Shown piece after piece: positions 25,839 to 37,634 of a stretch of DNA of 64,000 nt. This stretch comes from Bursaphelenchus xylophilus (Eukaryota; Nematoda; Chromadorea; Rhabditida; Aphelenchoididae): the NCBI GenBank assembly GCA_904066235.2, contig CAJFCV020000005.1:9357501-9421500 (forward strand). Reading direction: 5' to 3'. Under the pieces are notes generated by a model that worked only from the letters and a program-made list of their open reading frames with translations, made no database searches and was not told the origin of the DNA. A program made the translations under genes and the position numbers. The stretch's first letter is position 1. Every line of letters starts with the position of its first letter.

Positions 25839-26093
25839 CAGTGAGGGACCTGATCCAGTGGCAAAAAACGTATCATTTTGCATCCGGGAAGTATCAAAAA
25901 TGTGGCAAAATGCTTCCCTCTCCAAGTAACTTCTCTTCAAAACTTCGTTTTAAAGGGCGCGCCCTTTTCCCCACAAAAAGAGCAATTTTGAAATCGAAGT
26001 TTTTTCACTTGAAAAAAAGGCAGTTTGCCACATTTTTTGATACTTCCTGGATGCAAAATGGTACGTTTTTGCTACAGGATCAGGTCCCCACTG
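25839..26093. mobile_element. MITE family B, copy 1
   Basis: Long imperfect palindrome of about 255 bp. The left end is CAGTGAGGGACCTGATCC, leading into AGTGGCAAAAAACGTA. The right end is the inverted ggatcaggtccccactg. A GGGCGCGCCC core is typical of the family. The right side is followed by TA, and other copies are flanked by TA on both sides, pointing to Tc1/mariner-type mobilisation. No coding capacity. Confidence 0.85.
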
Positions 26094-26783
26094 TACATAC
26101 AACACCATTTGCATAGTGCCAAGAATTACCGAGTTAGAAAAATTATTTTTCTGTTCGAAAAAGAATTTTTCTCGAAAAAAAAACTTTTGCTTTGAGAAAG
26201 TTTTTTTGTGACTCGAAATTCGGCGACATTTAGTCAAAAATCAATCATCCGAGACTCCTTGTTTTTTTCACTGTTAGTGGGCCAGTGCTTTGCTTTCCAC
26301 TGCACAAATAGTAAAGGTCAAATTTAACTCGATTTCACCTAGCCTTTTCCAAAAAACAGCTAAAAATAAAGGCCGAAGCCAATCACTTGAATGACGTTGT
26401 ACATATTCGCCTTTCACTCTCGCCTCAACCCATCCACAAAATAAATATTTTGGACAGTGTATTGAATATTATAAAGGCAAAAATATTTACTCAAAATTTC
26501 CGGAGAAAAAAGGTAAACATTCAGATAGGGATGATTGCTATCTGCAGTTACTGAAGGTAATTATTATTAAGACTTTTGGGGATTATAAATGTAGAGAGGC
26601 ATCTTCCAGATTGCGGGGGTGGGATGAGATAAAAAATATTTGTCAAAATTGGTGTTGTAAACAGGGGATTTGTGGGTTTTATGCAACGATTTTGACATCG
26701 GAAGCCACAGGATTTGGATTAGAAATACGGTAGGAAAAGGGGTTATATGAAAGATGCGGAAATTGTTAGTAGTGAGTTCACAA

Positions 26784-27117
26784 AGCCGCTAAAGTGATTT
26801 TCATAACATGCACTGTGCGAAAACAAAATTTCGCTGTGCACTGTGCATTTTCTTGCTTTTTGCACCGTGCAATGAGCTTTTTCGGGTGTCGCTCGCACCC
26901 TGACTTTTTTCGCACAGTGCAAATGCCAAAAATCATTCCGGCGACTTTCCGAAGGAGACCTTTCCGCGACATGCCTGGACGAAAGTCAGGGTGCAAACGA
27001 CACCTGAAAAAGGCCTATTGCACGGTGCAAAAAGCAAGAAAATGCACGGTGCAAAGCGAATTTTTGTTTTTGCTCAGTGCATGTCACGAAAGTCACTCCA
27101 GCGGCTATGCGAAGGAC
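26784..27117. mobile_element. Repeat family C, head-to-head double copy
   Basis: Two family C units in inverted orientation meet near 26,960. The left unit reads in reverse (GCACAGTGC motifs, then CATTCCGGCGACTTTCCG). The right unit reads forward (AAAGTCAGGGTGC, then TTGCACGGTGC). The whole could fold into a hairpin of about 330 nt. Confidence 0.7.
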
Positions 27118-27131
27118 AACTGACAAATAGC

Positions 27132-27518
27132 AAAACAAAATTTTTTCTAAGATATATGTGAGAATCCTAGCTCGCGCTTTGCAGAAACAACCGAGATCTT
27201 TAGATTGAAAGTCGGCCAAAATTTAGGACTTTTTTGCCGATTTTTGGCATGAAAAGTTTCATGCCTATTTCTACCATAGAGGATAACGGTTCTATCGAAA
27301 ATCAAACTTTTCCGCACGAAACTGCCAAAGTTATGGCCAAAAAGCGTGGTTCTCTCTGACATTTAGCGTGCTCTGTCGGCGGCAAAAATCGTTCAATATC
27401 TCGGCGGCGCCCGCAAAGCGCAAGCTAAAACTTTCAGGAATTGATATATAGTCCATACCCGACGTGTGTGCTGAATTTAAAGAAAATCTGAGCGTCGCAC
27501 TTGGAGTACTTCCCCTGT
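27132..27518. mobile_element. MITE family A, copy 1 (5'-truncated)
   Basis: Retains the internal CGCGCTTTGCAG block, the GGCGGCGCCCGCAAAGCG block, and the end GAGCGTCGCACTTGGAG followed by TACTTCCCCTGT and TA. It supplies the uninterrupted sequence at the site where the foldback at 35,066-38,115 has inserted in another copy: GAATTTAAAGAAAATCTG. Confidence 0.8.
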
Positions 27519-28367
27519 TAGCTCCAATTTTCAAGAATCCGCCGAGGAATCCAACAATACTTGCAACCGCTCGAATGATCCGCTAAAACTAAAAAAAGTG
27601 CAGTCCAAATTTCTATGGCCCAAAAAACGTTTTACTTGTCAAAATCACCGCTCTTCCATTTCTTTTTTTACACCCTCCTTGTCCCAAAAATAGCTCGTAC
27701 GGCGCGCCCAAAACAAAGCAACATTTATTTGGCATTCTCCCAACGTCTGTCGCCTTCGATTCCCAATGTTTTCCGCGGACACACATAAGGCGCGCTCGCG
27801 AAGGCCATGTCTGTTTTTTGCAATTGGAAAAACAATTTTTATGAGTGTGGAGGGAAAAGGATGACAAGACAAAAAAAAAGCAAAACGCGGAAAACATATG
27901 GATAAATGTGGGGAAAAACTGTGTAATTTTCTACAAAACAAAGCAAAAAATTTTTAAAATACGACCGTCCGTTCTACAAGCTGCAAAATTTTAAAAACTC
28001 CTCTTATCCGACATTGATAATAAAGTTTTGATCAAAAAAATAATACAAATAAATTCAAGAAAAACAACTGCATTAAAAAAACAGGCACGAAAATAGTTTT
28101 ACCGGCCCATTTCATTCCACCAATCCGTTTTTACAACTAGAAAATCGTTAAGGGTCACATGTGGTATCGGGAAAACAAAACAAACAAGTAATGGGCGGAA
28201 GACGATACTATAATCATTTTTTACAATCAGAAGGAGCGCTTGTCATGTTGTTTGGAAATTCGGTTTTTAATGGAAATTTTTTGTAAAAAAACTTTTTTGG
28301 AGCGAAAATTTGGTATGATAGAAAATTGAGATTTTTTGATTTTTCTAACAATAAGGCCGTATTTTAA

Positions 28368-28470
28368 ATTAATCTCAAAAAAATTGCACAAATTACCAAA
28401 AATTTGCATAAAAAAATTTTTTTTGAGTATTAATCTCTAAAAAATTGCATAAATTACCAAAAATTTTGCT
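28368..28470 (+). repeat. ~61-bp tandem duplication
   Basis: Two units starting ATTAATCTC and containing AAATTGCA and AAATTACCAAAAATTT follow each other, with small differences. Simple AT-rich tandem duplication. Confidence 0.65.
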
Positions 28471-29290
28471 ATTATTACAACAGAAATCCTTCAAAATCCG
28501 AGAGCTTTAAAAATTTTTTGAAAAATTTGCATAAAATTTCAGACTTCCAAAATTTGCATAGCCTACCAAGATGCAAAAATACTGCCTTCTCAATGAAAAA
28601 GTCATGTAATTTGAAATCGAAAATTCTCAGAAAAACATGTGGTTGCATCAGAGATCGTTGCAAATTGGATTCCTTTCTTTGATTTACTCGGAAGACTCTC
28701 CTTTTTCATGAGCAAAGAAAGAGCCGACGACTCCAATTCCAACCAAAAAAACATACCCTAAACATATGTTTTGGATTTCCAATTCCGAAACAAATCCTCT
28801 ACACGTGACCTCGAATGTAGAGGCCAGATTTAGACTGGGCTTTGTTTCATTTAGAAACTATACGAAATCCAAAAAAAAACAGCCTCAAAAACTGGCGAAA
28901 ATAGTAAGAAAAATTGAATTTAGATAAACCAAAAAATAGAAGTCACTCTGTCAAAAATTCCATCCGAATGAATGCGTAATATTGACTCATTCCCGCCGCA
29001 AACTTAATTTAATCTACGATTGGAACGTCAGGGAGCGCTGTATTCGCAATATGTAATCATTTTAGCCTCGGAGTTGAACCCGTCAAAGAAAGATTTTCAC
29101 TAAAGAATCTCGCCTCATTGTAAGCATCAGGAAAAAATTATTTTTTTAGATCAAGGAAGATGGGTTTTATGAAAAAATACGGTAAGTTTTTGCTGTAAAA
29201 ACCGGCTAAAACTAGCCAGGAAACTGTTCAAGTTGGCCATTGATCCTAAGATTTATTGGAAAAATAAATTCAGAATTTTCACTCTAGGTT

Positions 29291-29623
29291 TTACTTGTAA
29301 GCTTCTACAGCCTCGCTTTGATAAATTATGATAGCGTGAAAATGATCAGCTTGATTAAAAAACACATGACTTTTGTCAAACTGGTCAAGAAGTCGGTCAC
29401 AAAAGACGTCTCGGACCCCGTATTTGTGACGAAAATCCGACTTGGAAAATTCCACATCAATACAGCGTAGTGAAGTCTTATTTCCGGACCAAGATTTAAT
29501 AATCAATGTGGCGTAACATATAAAATTTTTGGCTCTTTTTATCTTGGCTAGGTGGGAAAAAAACCCTATTTTGTGGTCGCGAAATAACGTCCTATTATAA
29601 CATGAGCGTCGCACTTCAAGCAT
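29291..29623 (-). other. Unassigned 110-codon open frame, possible exon or gene relic
   Basis: A minus-strand frame whose middle looks more protein-like than neighbouring frames, with mixed charged and aromatic residues such as KSWSGNKTSLRCIDVEF and HVFFNQADHFHAIIIYQS. Its first codons overlap a family A terminal signature (AAGTGCGACGCTCA), so the apparent start is not trustworthy. A possible acceptor (CCCACCTAG) lies inside it near 29,548. I do not recognise the family and found no partner exon. Confidence 0.2.
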
Positions 29624-30157
29624 CTCTATTTGAAGCTTAAGATATCCACCTACGTCTCCTCTACTATACCCAACTCAACCTTAGAATCTGGACACAAAAA
29701 CATGGCTCGCAAAAAATTCTGCCTTCGCACCTTGCAAAGTCATCTTCTTATATCACCACAGCCGGATACTCATCCGGAAATTGACTTCTTTATCTTCGTT
29801 TCTCCCTTCTCTTACGCTGATTTAGCGGCCAATATCCTGGATAAAGAAGTTTTGTTCTAAAAGGACCAAAAAACCTTCTAAAAATAAACATCCGGATTTA
29901 CAATTGGGAACGGATATCAGACGTCCGTACGACCGCGGAAAACTCTGGTTTTTGGTGGACAAATTGCAGAGCAAAAAATAAAAAACATGTGTGATGGATC
30001 CGATTAACTTGTGTATATAGGACCACAAATTTGGAAATTCTCACGCAACAGACTTGCATAATTTATCATTGACTTAGTGGTGTTGTAATCGCATTAGAAA
30101 TAACTGGTAACGGAAAACAATCGGGGGATCATATGGGATTTTTGTGATGAATTATTC

Positions 30158-30597
30158 ACATGGGAAATACCCCAAGTGCGGCGCTCAGAGTTTCTTCAAA
30201 TTTTGAGCACGCTTTGGAGATATACCATATAACAATTCCTGAAAACTTTAGCTCACGCTTTGCACATGCTGCCGAGATATTGAATGATCTCTGCCGCGGA
30301 GAGAGGACGCTAAATTCGGAGAGCGGTCAGAGAAAAAATATTTTTTGGTCACATTGCCAGTTTCGTGAGCAAAAAAAAATGATTTTTAAAGATGGTAGAA
30401 AGTCTCTATGGTAGAAATAAACGTAAAACTTTTTACATCAAAATTTGCAAAAATATTTCATATTTTCACCAACTTTTGCCCCAAAAAGTCTCAGTATAAA
30501 TCGCAAGCAAGGCGTCTCGTACATGTCTTATAAAAAATTACTCAAAATCTGCCCCAAGTTCCACCAAACCTTGAGTGTCGCGCTTGAGTACTTATAC
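30158..30597. mobile_element. MITE family A, copy 2
   Basis: Near full-length copy of about 440 bp. It begins GGGAAATACCCCAAGTGCGG and ends TTGAGTGTCGCGCTTGAG plus TACTT. Internal blocks CTCACGCTTTGCAC and GGAGAGCGGTCAGAG are conserved with the other copies. Non-coding. Confidence 0.75.
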
Positions 30598-32852
30598 TGA
30601 AAAAAGAAGATCGAAAAAGTAAAAGGCAAACCATTTCTTTCAAAATGGTATTACCAACTAGCCGTACAAGCAACCTTTTAAAGACACAGACAGACTTTTA
30701 ATAGTCTGAATAACAAAAACCACACCGTTTCAGAGCTTGCTGGGAGCAGTGTTCAACGAACAACATACAGACTAACACCTGTCCAGGGCAAACAGTCTGG
30801 CTCACTTTTAAAGGTCATAATAAAATCTCTGTGGAATAACCTTTATGTTCAGGGAGATTAAAACAACAAAGCTAAGAGCTGAAAAAACGCTACTTTTTCA
30901 AAGGGCACGTACCTTAATAGGCCACAAATTTCTTCAATCAACCATTTACAAAAGAGTTCTTTCAGACGTCTAGAATGCCTGTCAACGTAAAAAAGGTTCT
31001 TTTGGAGTCTGCAGAGTTTAAAGTCCCGGAAAGAGCCATCCATAAAAGGAGAAAGGTTTGATGAATGGCAAAAAGTTACAACAATAAATGACATCGCTAG
31101 CTACAAAAAGCAACCTTTTTCTAGGTAAAATTTCCGAAACTTTGGCCAAAATTTTATTCTTTGGCCAAGGCAAAATTTTTTTCCAAGCTGCGCTAAAGTC
31201 TCGGGTTCACATTGAAGGAGGTCGCTAGCTGCAAAGATAAATTTTTTAAGGACAGAATTACAAAAACTTGGCCAAAATTCAATTTCTCGGCCCGCCTAAT
31301 TTTCGACCTGCGCCCGAGCCTAAGTTTTACAATAAATGAGATGACTAGCTATATGTAGAAATTAACTTCTTTTTTGACAGTAAAATTTCCGAAACTTGGC
31401 TAAAATTTCATTTTCTGGCACAGCGCAAAAAAATTTTTTCAAGCTGCGCCCGAGAATTTAACCTCGACCTCGTTTTTTATCTAATCCTCAAGTTTTTTTT
31501 GTTTTTTGTCTACCCCAAAAAAAGACGTAAATATGTATTCAGCTGACCATTGAAATTCCAGTCTACGTCCTGTTTTAGGCAACTTTAGACCTTTTTTACT
31601 ATCACTCCGCAACAACCAGCGGTAAGGACAACAATTTTTTTTAAAAAGGGGCCAGACGAAATTTTAACTAAACGTATTTGACAAAAAATTGTAAAAAAAA
31701 TTCAAGCGGATACAAATGCAAAATGCTGTTTACGACGCCAGAATGTGAATTTGTATTTTGTTAACGACGAAAGTAGAAATAAACCAATGAAAAATTAGAG
31801 TACGAAAGTTCTCAGTCCCACTGCTTTTGTTGTTCTATACATACTACGTTTTCTAAAATCTATGTTTCCTACTAATTTATGTTTGCAGCGGCGTTCGTAT
31901 GTTCTGTGCAAAGTGTATTCAGCCCACAAGTTTTTCTAACATAAGTGCACACTGACATGTCTTGAGAAAATAAAGTTCGCTTAATGGGGGCAGCGAAAGC
32001 TTAATAAAGGTCAAAATATAATAGAAGCCTAATTTTATTAAAAAAATGTCGAAATAGCAATAATGCAAACTATTTTTATTTTTATAAGATAAAACTCGAC
32101 TTCTTAAGGTTTCAATACACAGATGAAACCAAAAAAATGAACCTCGCTCAGAAATGTGCTGTCACAAAAGATATTTTATTGCATAGATTAATCTTACTGT
32201 AAACCAAGAAATATTTTTTTTATGTTAATCAGGTGTAAGTGAGATGTTTAACCATTTTTTTGGAGCCAAAAGGTCATAGAAACGAGGAGAAACAGACAGA
32301 GAAAAATTTTACCTGCGCTTTGCAGAGACATTCAAGCTTTCAGCCATCGTGTTTACAAGAATATATAAAGCGGTCGTTTTAACAAGATATAAAATATAAA
32401 GTTAGCAAGACTTTTCATTGAAATTTTACAAATATTTTCCAAAAAACTGTAATTGGACAATGAAAATGACAGAACAATTTGACAAGACAAAAATAACGAC
32501 AATTTGGTCAAGTTGACGACTTAACCTAATTTTCATTTTCCTTTTTTGGCAAAAATAAAACTGACCTTCTTTGCGCCAACCTTCCAATTAATAAAATATA
32601 TTTTCCTGCACTTTGCTGCTGTCCTTTTCCCTGGGATCAGACGAATACCAAAGAAAATACGAAAGTAAAAAAAAATGCACGTGAAAAGAAGAAAAAACTT
32701 CTAAGGACTGTTCAAATAAACAGTCGAGATAAAAGTAAATCTCCATTGAATTGGAGACGGCTGAAGAAGACGGTCCAAGGGGGATCAAGACGTATGATTT
32801 GCACAAATAATACGGCCTTTACGATAGGCTATAATATAATGTTTAAGGTATC
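30598..32852. other. Gene-free spacer
   Basis: AT-rich with no supported exon, apart from the degenerate triplication at 31,095-31,455. Confidence 0.55.
31095..31455 (+). repeat. Diverged ~120-bp tandem triplication
   Basis: Three successive blocks share CTAGCT(A/G), an AAATTTCCGAAAC-type segment, TTGGC(C/T)AAAAT and a CTGCGC(C)xxAGxxT segment near the end. The blocks start near 31,095, 31,224 and 31,343. They are diverged from one another, so the event is old. Confidence 0.6.
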
Positions 32853-33195
32853 GAAAGCTCGGTACTGAACGATTTTTGCCGCCGTGAGAGCACGCTAAAC
32901 GTGGAGAGCGGTCAGAGAGAAAAGCGCTTTTTGGCCATAACTTTGGCAATTTCGTGCGGAAAATTTTGATTTTTTGTAGAAACATTATCCTTTACGGTAG
33001 AAATAAGCATGAAACTTTTCGTGCCGAAATTCGGCAAAAAGTCCTAAATTTTTGCCGACTTTCGTTCTAAAAGTCTCGGTTGTTTCTGCAAAGCGCGAGC
33101 TAGGATTCTCGCATATATCTTATAAAAAATTATTCTAAATTTGTGCCAAGTTTAATCAAAATCTGAGCGTCGCACTTGGAGTACTTCCTCTGTTA
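32853..33195. mobile_element. MITE family A, copy 3 (truncated)
   Basis: Contains GGAGAGCGGTCAGAGAG, TTTGCCGACTTTCG, AAGCGCGAGCTAGGATTC and the end GAGCGTCGCACTTGGAG followed by TACTTCCTCTGT and TA. The opposite end is missing. Confidence 0.75.
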
Positions 33196-34539
33196 GTATA
33201 AAATATCACACTGATTTATAGCGAAAGACCATGGAGAATGACGAGAAAAGGAAAAACTAAAAAATTTAAAATTTTTTAAAAACGCTGCCATTTTTGCGTT
33301 TCCGCAAAACGCAAACTAAAACTCTCGTCAGTTTCTTGAAGAGTCATACCCGTCATATCTAAATAATTTTTTAGTGGTATTTTTACTGCAAATTATTGGC
33401 TTACTAAAAAAATCCAGATCAAAGAGCATTCCCAAAAAGGCCAAACAGGACCCCAACAAATGTACAAATTAAACGAGTGGAAATGGAACTCATTTTTGAC
33501 GGGCTGTACAAACTCATAAACGAAAAAACATTTGTTTTGCATACACATTTTGTTCGTTTTTTGGATTTGCCTAACCATGTACAGTTGGAAGGAGCAATGG
33601 GACAACTTATAAGAGCTTCCTTTTTTGGCCAATAGAAAAGTTAAAAAAGCTCTGCAATTCTTAAGAACTGGCATCATAAAAATCATAAATTTCAAAATTA
33701 AAAAAAATATATATTTTGAATACCAGTCTGTCGGTAAAATAATGAGCACAGTGTCGCTGCGCCGATCGCGTCGCTGAGGAGAAAAGCAGTGTTCGATTTT
33801 GCTGCGGCACAGTTTCTTTTCTCGGCAAGTTTCGTTGTGACAGAGTGTTTATTATTTTCCCGACAGACTGAAAAAAATTGTCGAAAAAATCAAAAATAAG
33901 ACGAAAATCTACTCGATTCTCATTCGTGTTTTGCAGAATAATGCCAAAAATAAAAGCTCAACAAGTCGTAGAAACAACATCAGTACGAAAAAATCACGAT
34001 CACAGAGGATGTAAATAAATTGCAAAACTTTTAAAAATCAAAATTTCCCTGTCCACAAAAACTTCCAACAAAAAAATGCGTATGCCTTTTCCGCAGATAT
34101 TTTTTTCTATTATATTTCTCATGCAATCTGCAAATTTACGAGCAAAAAGGTTGGCGGCCAACTGGACAAACGCCCCCGTCATTGATAGACATTTACCGGG
34201 GGATTCGGAAAAGGATTTTGGGATTGGAAATCATATGGCCTACGTCAATCAGGGTTAAGCAAACAGGAAACGGAATAGTGGATTTGCAAATACTTTGCAA
34301 ATATGCTTATTACTAGTTATTTCCGATTGTTTCTTATCATTTTCTATGGCATTTTACGTCAAGCTTTCTGTCTGTGCCAGTTCCAAAAAAAATCATGTTT
34401 CATAGAGCCATTACCTTCTAGTTTAGAGACAGGTGCAAAAAATCGCAAAAATGGTGTACAATTTTATAGATTTTAATTTTTCCAAGGTATGTTTTCGATA
34501 TGCTATACGACTATCGCGAGAAATTTTTTTTGTGTAGAC
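33196..34539. other. Gene-free spacer
   Basis: No supported exon. It includes the family D element at 33,728-33,866. The 118-codon minus-strand frame at 33,393-33,749 has no splice signals or recognisable domain. Confidence 0.55.
33728..33866. mobile_element. Short MITE family D, copy 2 (~139 bp)
   Basis: Ends are CTGTCGGTAAAATAATGAG and the inverted TTATTATTTTCCCGACAG. The interior contains GTCGCTGCGCCGATCGCG. The inverted ends match the copy at 22,757. Confidence 0.75.
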
Positions 34540-34630
34540 ACACAGCGTTACGAACAGTTTTTCCGCCGCCGATCAGTGTCAAAAAAACGAAAAAATAAAA
34601 AGTAGTGCTTACAATTCGGTGTATATCTCA
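34540..34630. mobile_element. Half copy of MITE family E
   Basis: Contains ACACAGCGTTACGAACAG and CCGCCGCCGATC, matching one arm of the palindromic element at 47,281-47,499. It ends in the shared AAGTAGTGCTTACAA, and the second arm is missing. Confidence 0.6.
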
Positions 34631-35555
34631 CTAGCAACAACAGATATTGCTAACAGGGGAAGTACCCCAAGTGCGACGCTCAGATTTTGATGAAACTTGG
34701 CACAAATTTAGAACAATTTTTTCGAAGATATATGCGAGAATCCTAGCTCGCGCTTTGCAGAAGCAACCGAGATTTTTAGATTGAAAGTCGGCAAAAATTT
34801 AGTACTTTTTGCCGAATTTCGGTACGAAAAGTTTCATGCCTATTTCTACCGTAAAGGATAATGTTTCTACAAAAAATCAAATTTTTCCGCACGAAACTGC
34901 CAGAGTTATGGCCAAAAAGGTGTTTTCTCTCTGACCGCTCTCCACGTTTAGCGTGCTCTCTCGGCGGCATAAATCGTCCGATATCTCGGCGGCGCCCGCA
35001 AAGCGCGAGCTAAAACTTTCAGGAATTGATATTTAGTCTATTCCCGACCTGTGTGCAAAATTTAAAACGCGTTTTGCCGCACTTTGGGGCTTAGCCTAAC
35101 AGAGGGCGGACATTGTTAAAATCGACATCTCAGAATTGAACGAAAATTGGTCAACTTAATCACTGATAGGCACAAAACATTCGCTTTCTTTGTTTTTGCC
35201 CAAAATTACCGTATGACGGCATACTGTAACATCATTTTTAATAAAAGATATGCCCTAATCGAGAAAACGAAGCGCTATTTCAGCGCAAATTGAGTTCGGG
35301 TTTATGTTTTCGATCATGTAGAACATTTTTGTAACTGTCACCGAAAACTAAAAATTACATCTAAGCTATGTTACACTTGAGACAACATACCATTTCGGGT
35401 ATAAAAAATGCAGTTCGGACGAGACGCAGATTTTGAAACCGGAATACTAAACTTCCAGCCTCGTCTAACAAACCATAAAAATTTCAGAAAGATCAAATAC
35501 ATAGTTTTTGAGATATCGGACATTCAATGTCTCATGTGCAAGATCACCTTGACCC

Positions 35556-36687
35556 GGAAAAAATCTGGCATTCTTAGGTTTTTGGCTAGGCGCAGATTTT
35601 GAAAGTTTCCAATACATTTTTATGAGATTTTAGGAGGATATAGAAAGTTTCCGAGGAAAAAAATGAGTAGTTTTTGAGAAATCGACCAAAATACCTTGTT
35701 TTAGGTCATCAGATACCCGAAAAAATCTGGCATTATTAGGTTTTTGGCTAGGCGCAGATTTTGAAAGTTTCCAATACTTTTTTATGACATTTTAGGAAGA
35801 TATAGAAAGTTTCAGAGGAAAAAAATGAATAGTTTTTGAGAAATCGACCAAAATACCTTGTTTTAGGTCATCAGATACCCGAAAAAATCTGGCATTATTA
35901 GGTTTTTGGCTAGGCGCAGATTTTGAAAGTTTCCAATACTTTTTTATGACATTTTAGGAAGGTATAGAAAGTTTCAGAGGAAAAAAATGAGTAGTTTTTG
36001 AGAAATCGACCAAAATACCTTGTTTTAGGTCATCAGATACCCGAAAAAATCTGGCATTCTTAGGTTTTTGGCTAGGCGCAGATTTTGAAAGTTTCCAATA
36101 CTTTTTTATGACATTTTAGGAAGATATAGAAAGTTTCAGAGGAAAAAAATGAATAGTTTTTGAGAAATCGACCAAAATACCTTGTTTTAGGTCATCAGAT
36201 ACCCGAAAAAATCTGGCATTATTAGGTTTTTGGCTAGGCGCAGATTTTGAAAGTTTCCAATACTTTTTTATGACATTTTAGGAAGGTATAGAAAGTTTCA
36301 GAGGAAAAAAATGAATAGTTTTTGAGAAATCGACCAAAATACCTTGTTTTAGGTCATCAGATGCCCGAAAAAATCTGGCATTCTTAGGTTTTTGGCTAGG
36401 CGCAGATTTTGAAAGTTTCCAATACTTTTTTATGAGATTTTAGAGGGATATAGAAAGTTTCAGAGGAAAAAAATGAATAGTTTTTGAGAAATCGACCAAA
36501 ATACCTTGTTTTAGGTCATCAGATGCCCGAAAAAATCTGGCATTCTTAGGTTTTTGGCTAGGCGCAGATTTTGAAAGTTTACAATACATTTTTATGACAT
36601 TTTAGGATGATACAGGAAGTTTCAGAGGAAAAAAATGAATAGTTTTTGAGAAATCGACCAAAATACCTTGTTTTAGGTCATCAGAAC
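35556..36687 (+). repeat. Tandem array, seven 162-bp units
   Basis: Units begin CCGAAAAAATCTGGCATT at about 35,556, 35,717, 35,878, 36,040, 36,202, 36,364 and 36,526. Each contains GGCTAGGCGCAGATTTTG and AGAAATCGACCAAAATACC. Units differ at a few positions (for example GATACCC versus GATGCCC). Confidence 0.9.
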
Positions 36688-36851
36688 ACAGAATCGTAGC
36701 CATCGGCGTACATTTGACAAAAGTTTTGCAGAGAGCTCGAATTTATTTGTGACAATTTGGAAAAAAAACAGTAACACACATATATCTCGGAAAAAAGAGA
36801 TGCCGAAGAAAATTGGTCGAATTTTCCAGCAACTTGACCTATAACAGGTTC

Positions 36852-37634
36852 ACCATGGTCGATATCTCAAAAACTATTCACTTTTTTCCTCTGAAACTTT
36901 CTATTTCCTCCTAAAATGTCATAAAAATGTATTGGAAACTTTCAAAATCTGCGCCTAGCCAAAAACCTAAGAATGCCAGATTTTTTCGGGCATCTGATGA
37001 CCTAAAACAAGGTATTTTGGTCGATTTCTCAAAAACTATTCATTTTTTTCCTCTGAAACTTCCTGTATCATCCTAGAATGTCATAAAAATGTATTGGAAA
37101 CTTTCAAAATCTGCGCCTAGCCAAAAACCTAAGAATGCCAGATTTTTTCGGGCATCTGATGACCTAAAACAAGGTATTTTGGTCGATTTCTCAAAAACTA
37201 TTCATTTTTTTCCTCTGAAACTTCCTGTATCATCCTAGAATGTCATAAAAATGTATTGGAAACTTTCAAAATCTGCGCCTAGCCAAAAACCTAAGAATGC
37301 CAGATTTTTTCGGGCATCTGATGACCTAAAACAAGGTATTTTGGTCGATTTCTCAAAAACTATTCATTTTTTTCCTCTGAAACTTCCTGTATCATCCTAG
37401 AATGTCATAAAAATGTATTGGAAACTTTCAAAATCTGCGCCTAGCCAAAAACCTAAGAATGCCAGATTTTTCGGGCATCTGATGACCTAAAACAAGGTAT
37501 TTTGGTCGATTTCTCAAAAACTATTCATTTTTTTCCTCTGAAACTTCCTGTATCATCCTAGAATGTCATAAAAATGTATTGGAAACTTTCAAAATCTGCG
37601 CCTAGCCAAAAACCTAAGAATGCCAGATTTTTTC
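36852..37634 (-). repeat. Tandem array, about five 162-bp units, inverted
   Basis: Inverted copies of the unit in the left arm, with phase points CGGGCATCTGATGACC at about 36,987, 37,149, 37,311 and 37,472. Four of the units carry the identical variant CTTCCTGTATCATCC, which on the left is found only in the innermost unit. The right array is therefore more homogeneous. Confidence 0.9.

Larger units (their letters stand above)
27519..30157. other. Spacer without a supported gene
   Basis: AT-rich, with a GC-richer patch at 27,640-27,840 that is open on two frames of one strand. It contains a 61-bp tandem duplication (28,368-28,470) and an open frame at 29,291-29,623 described separately. Confidence 0.5.
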
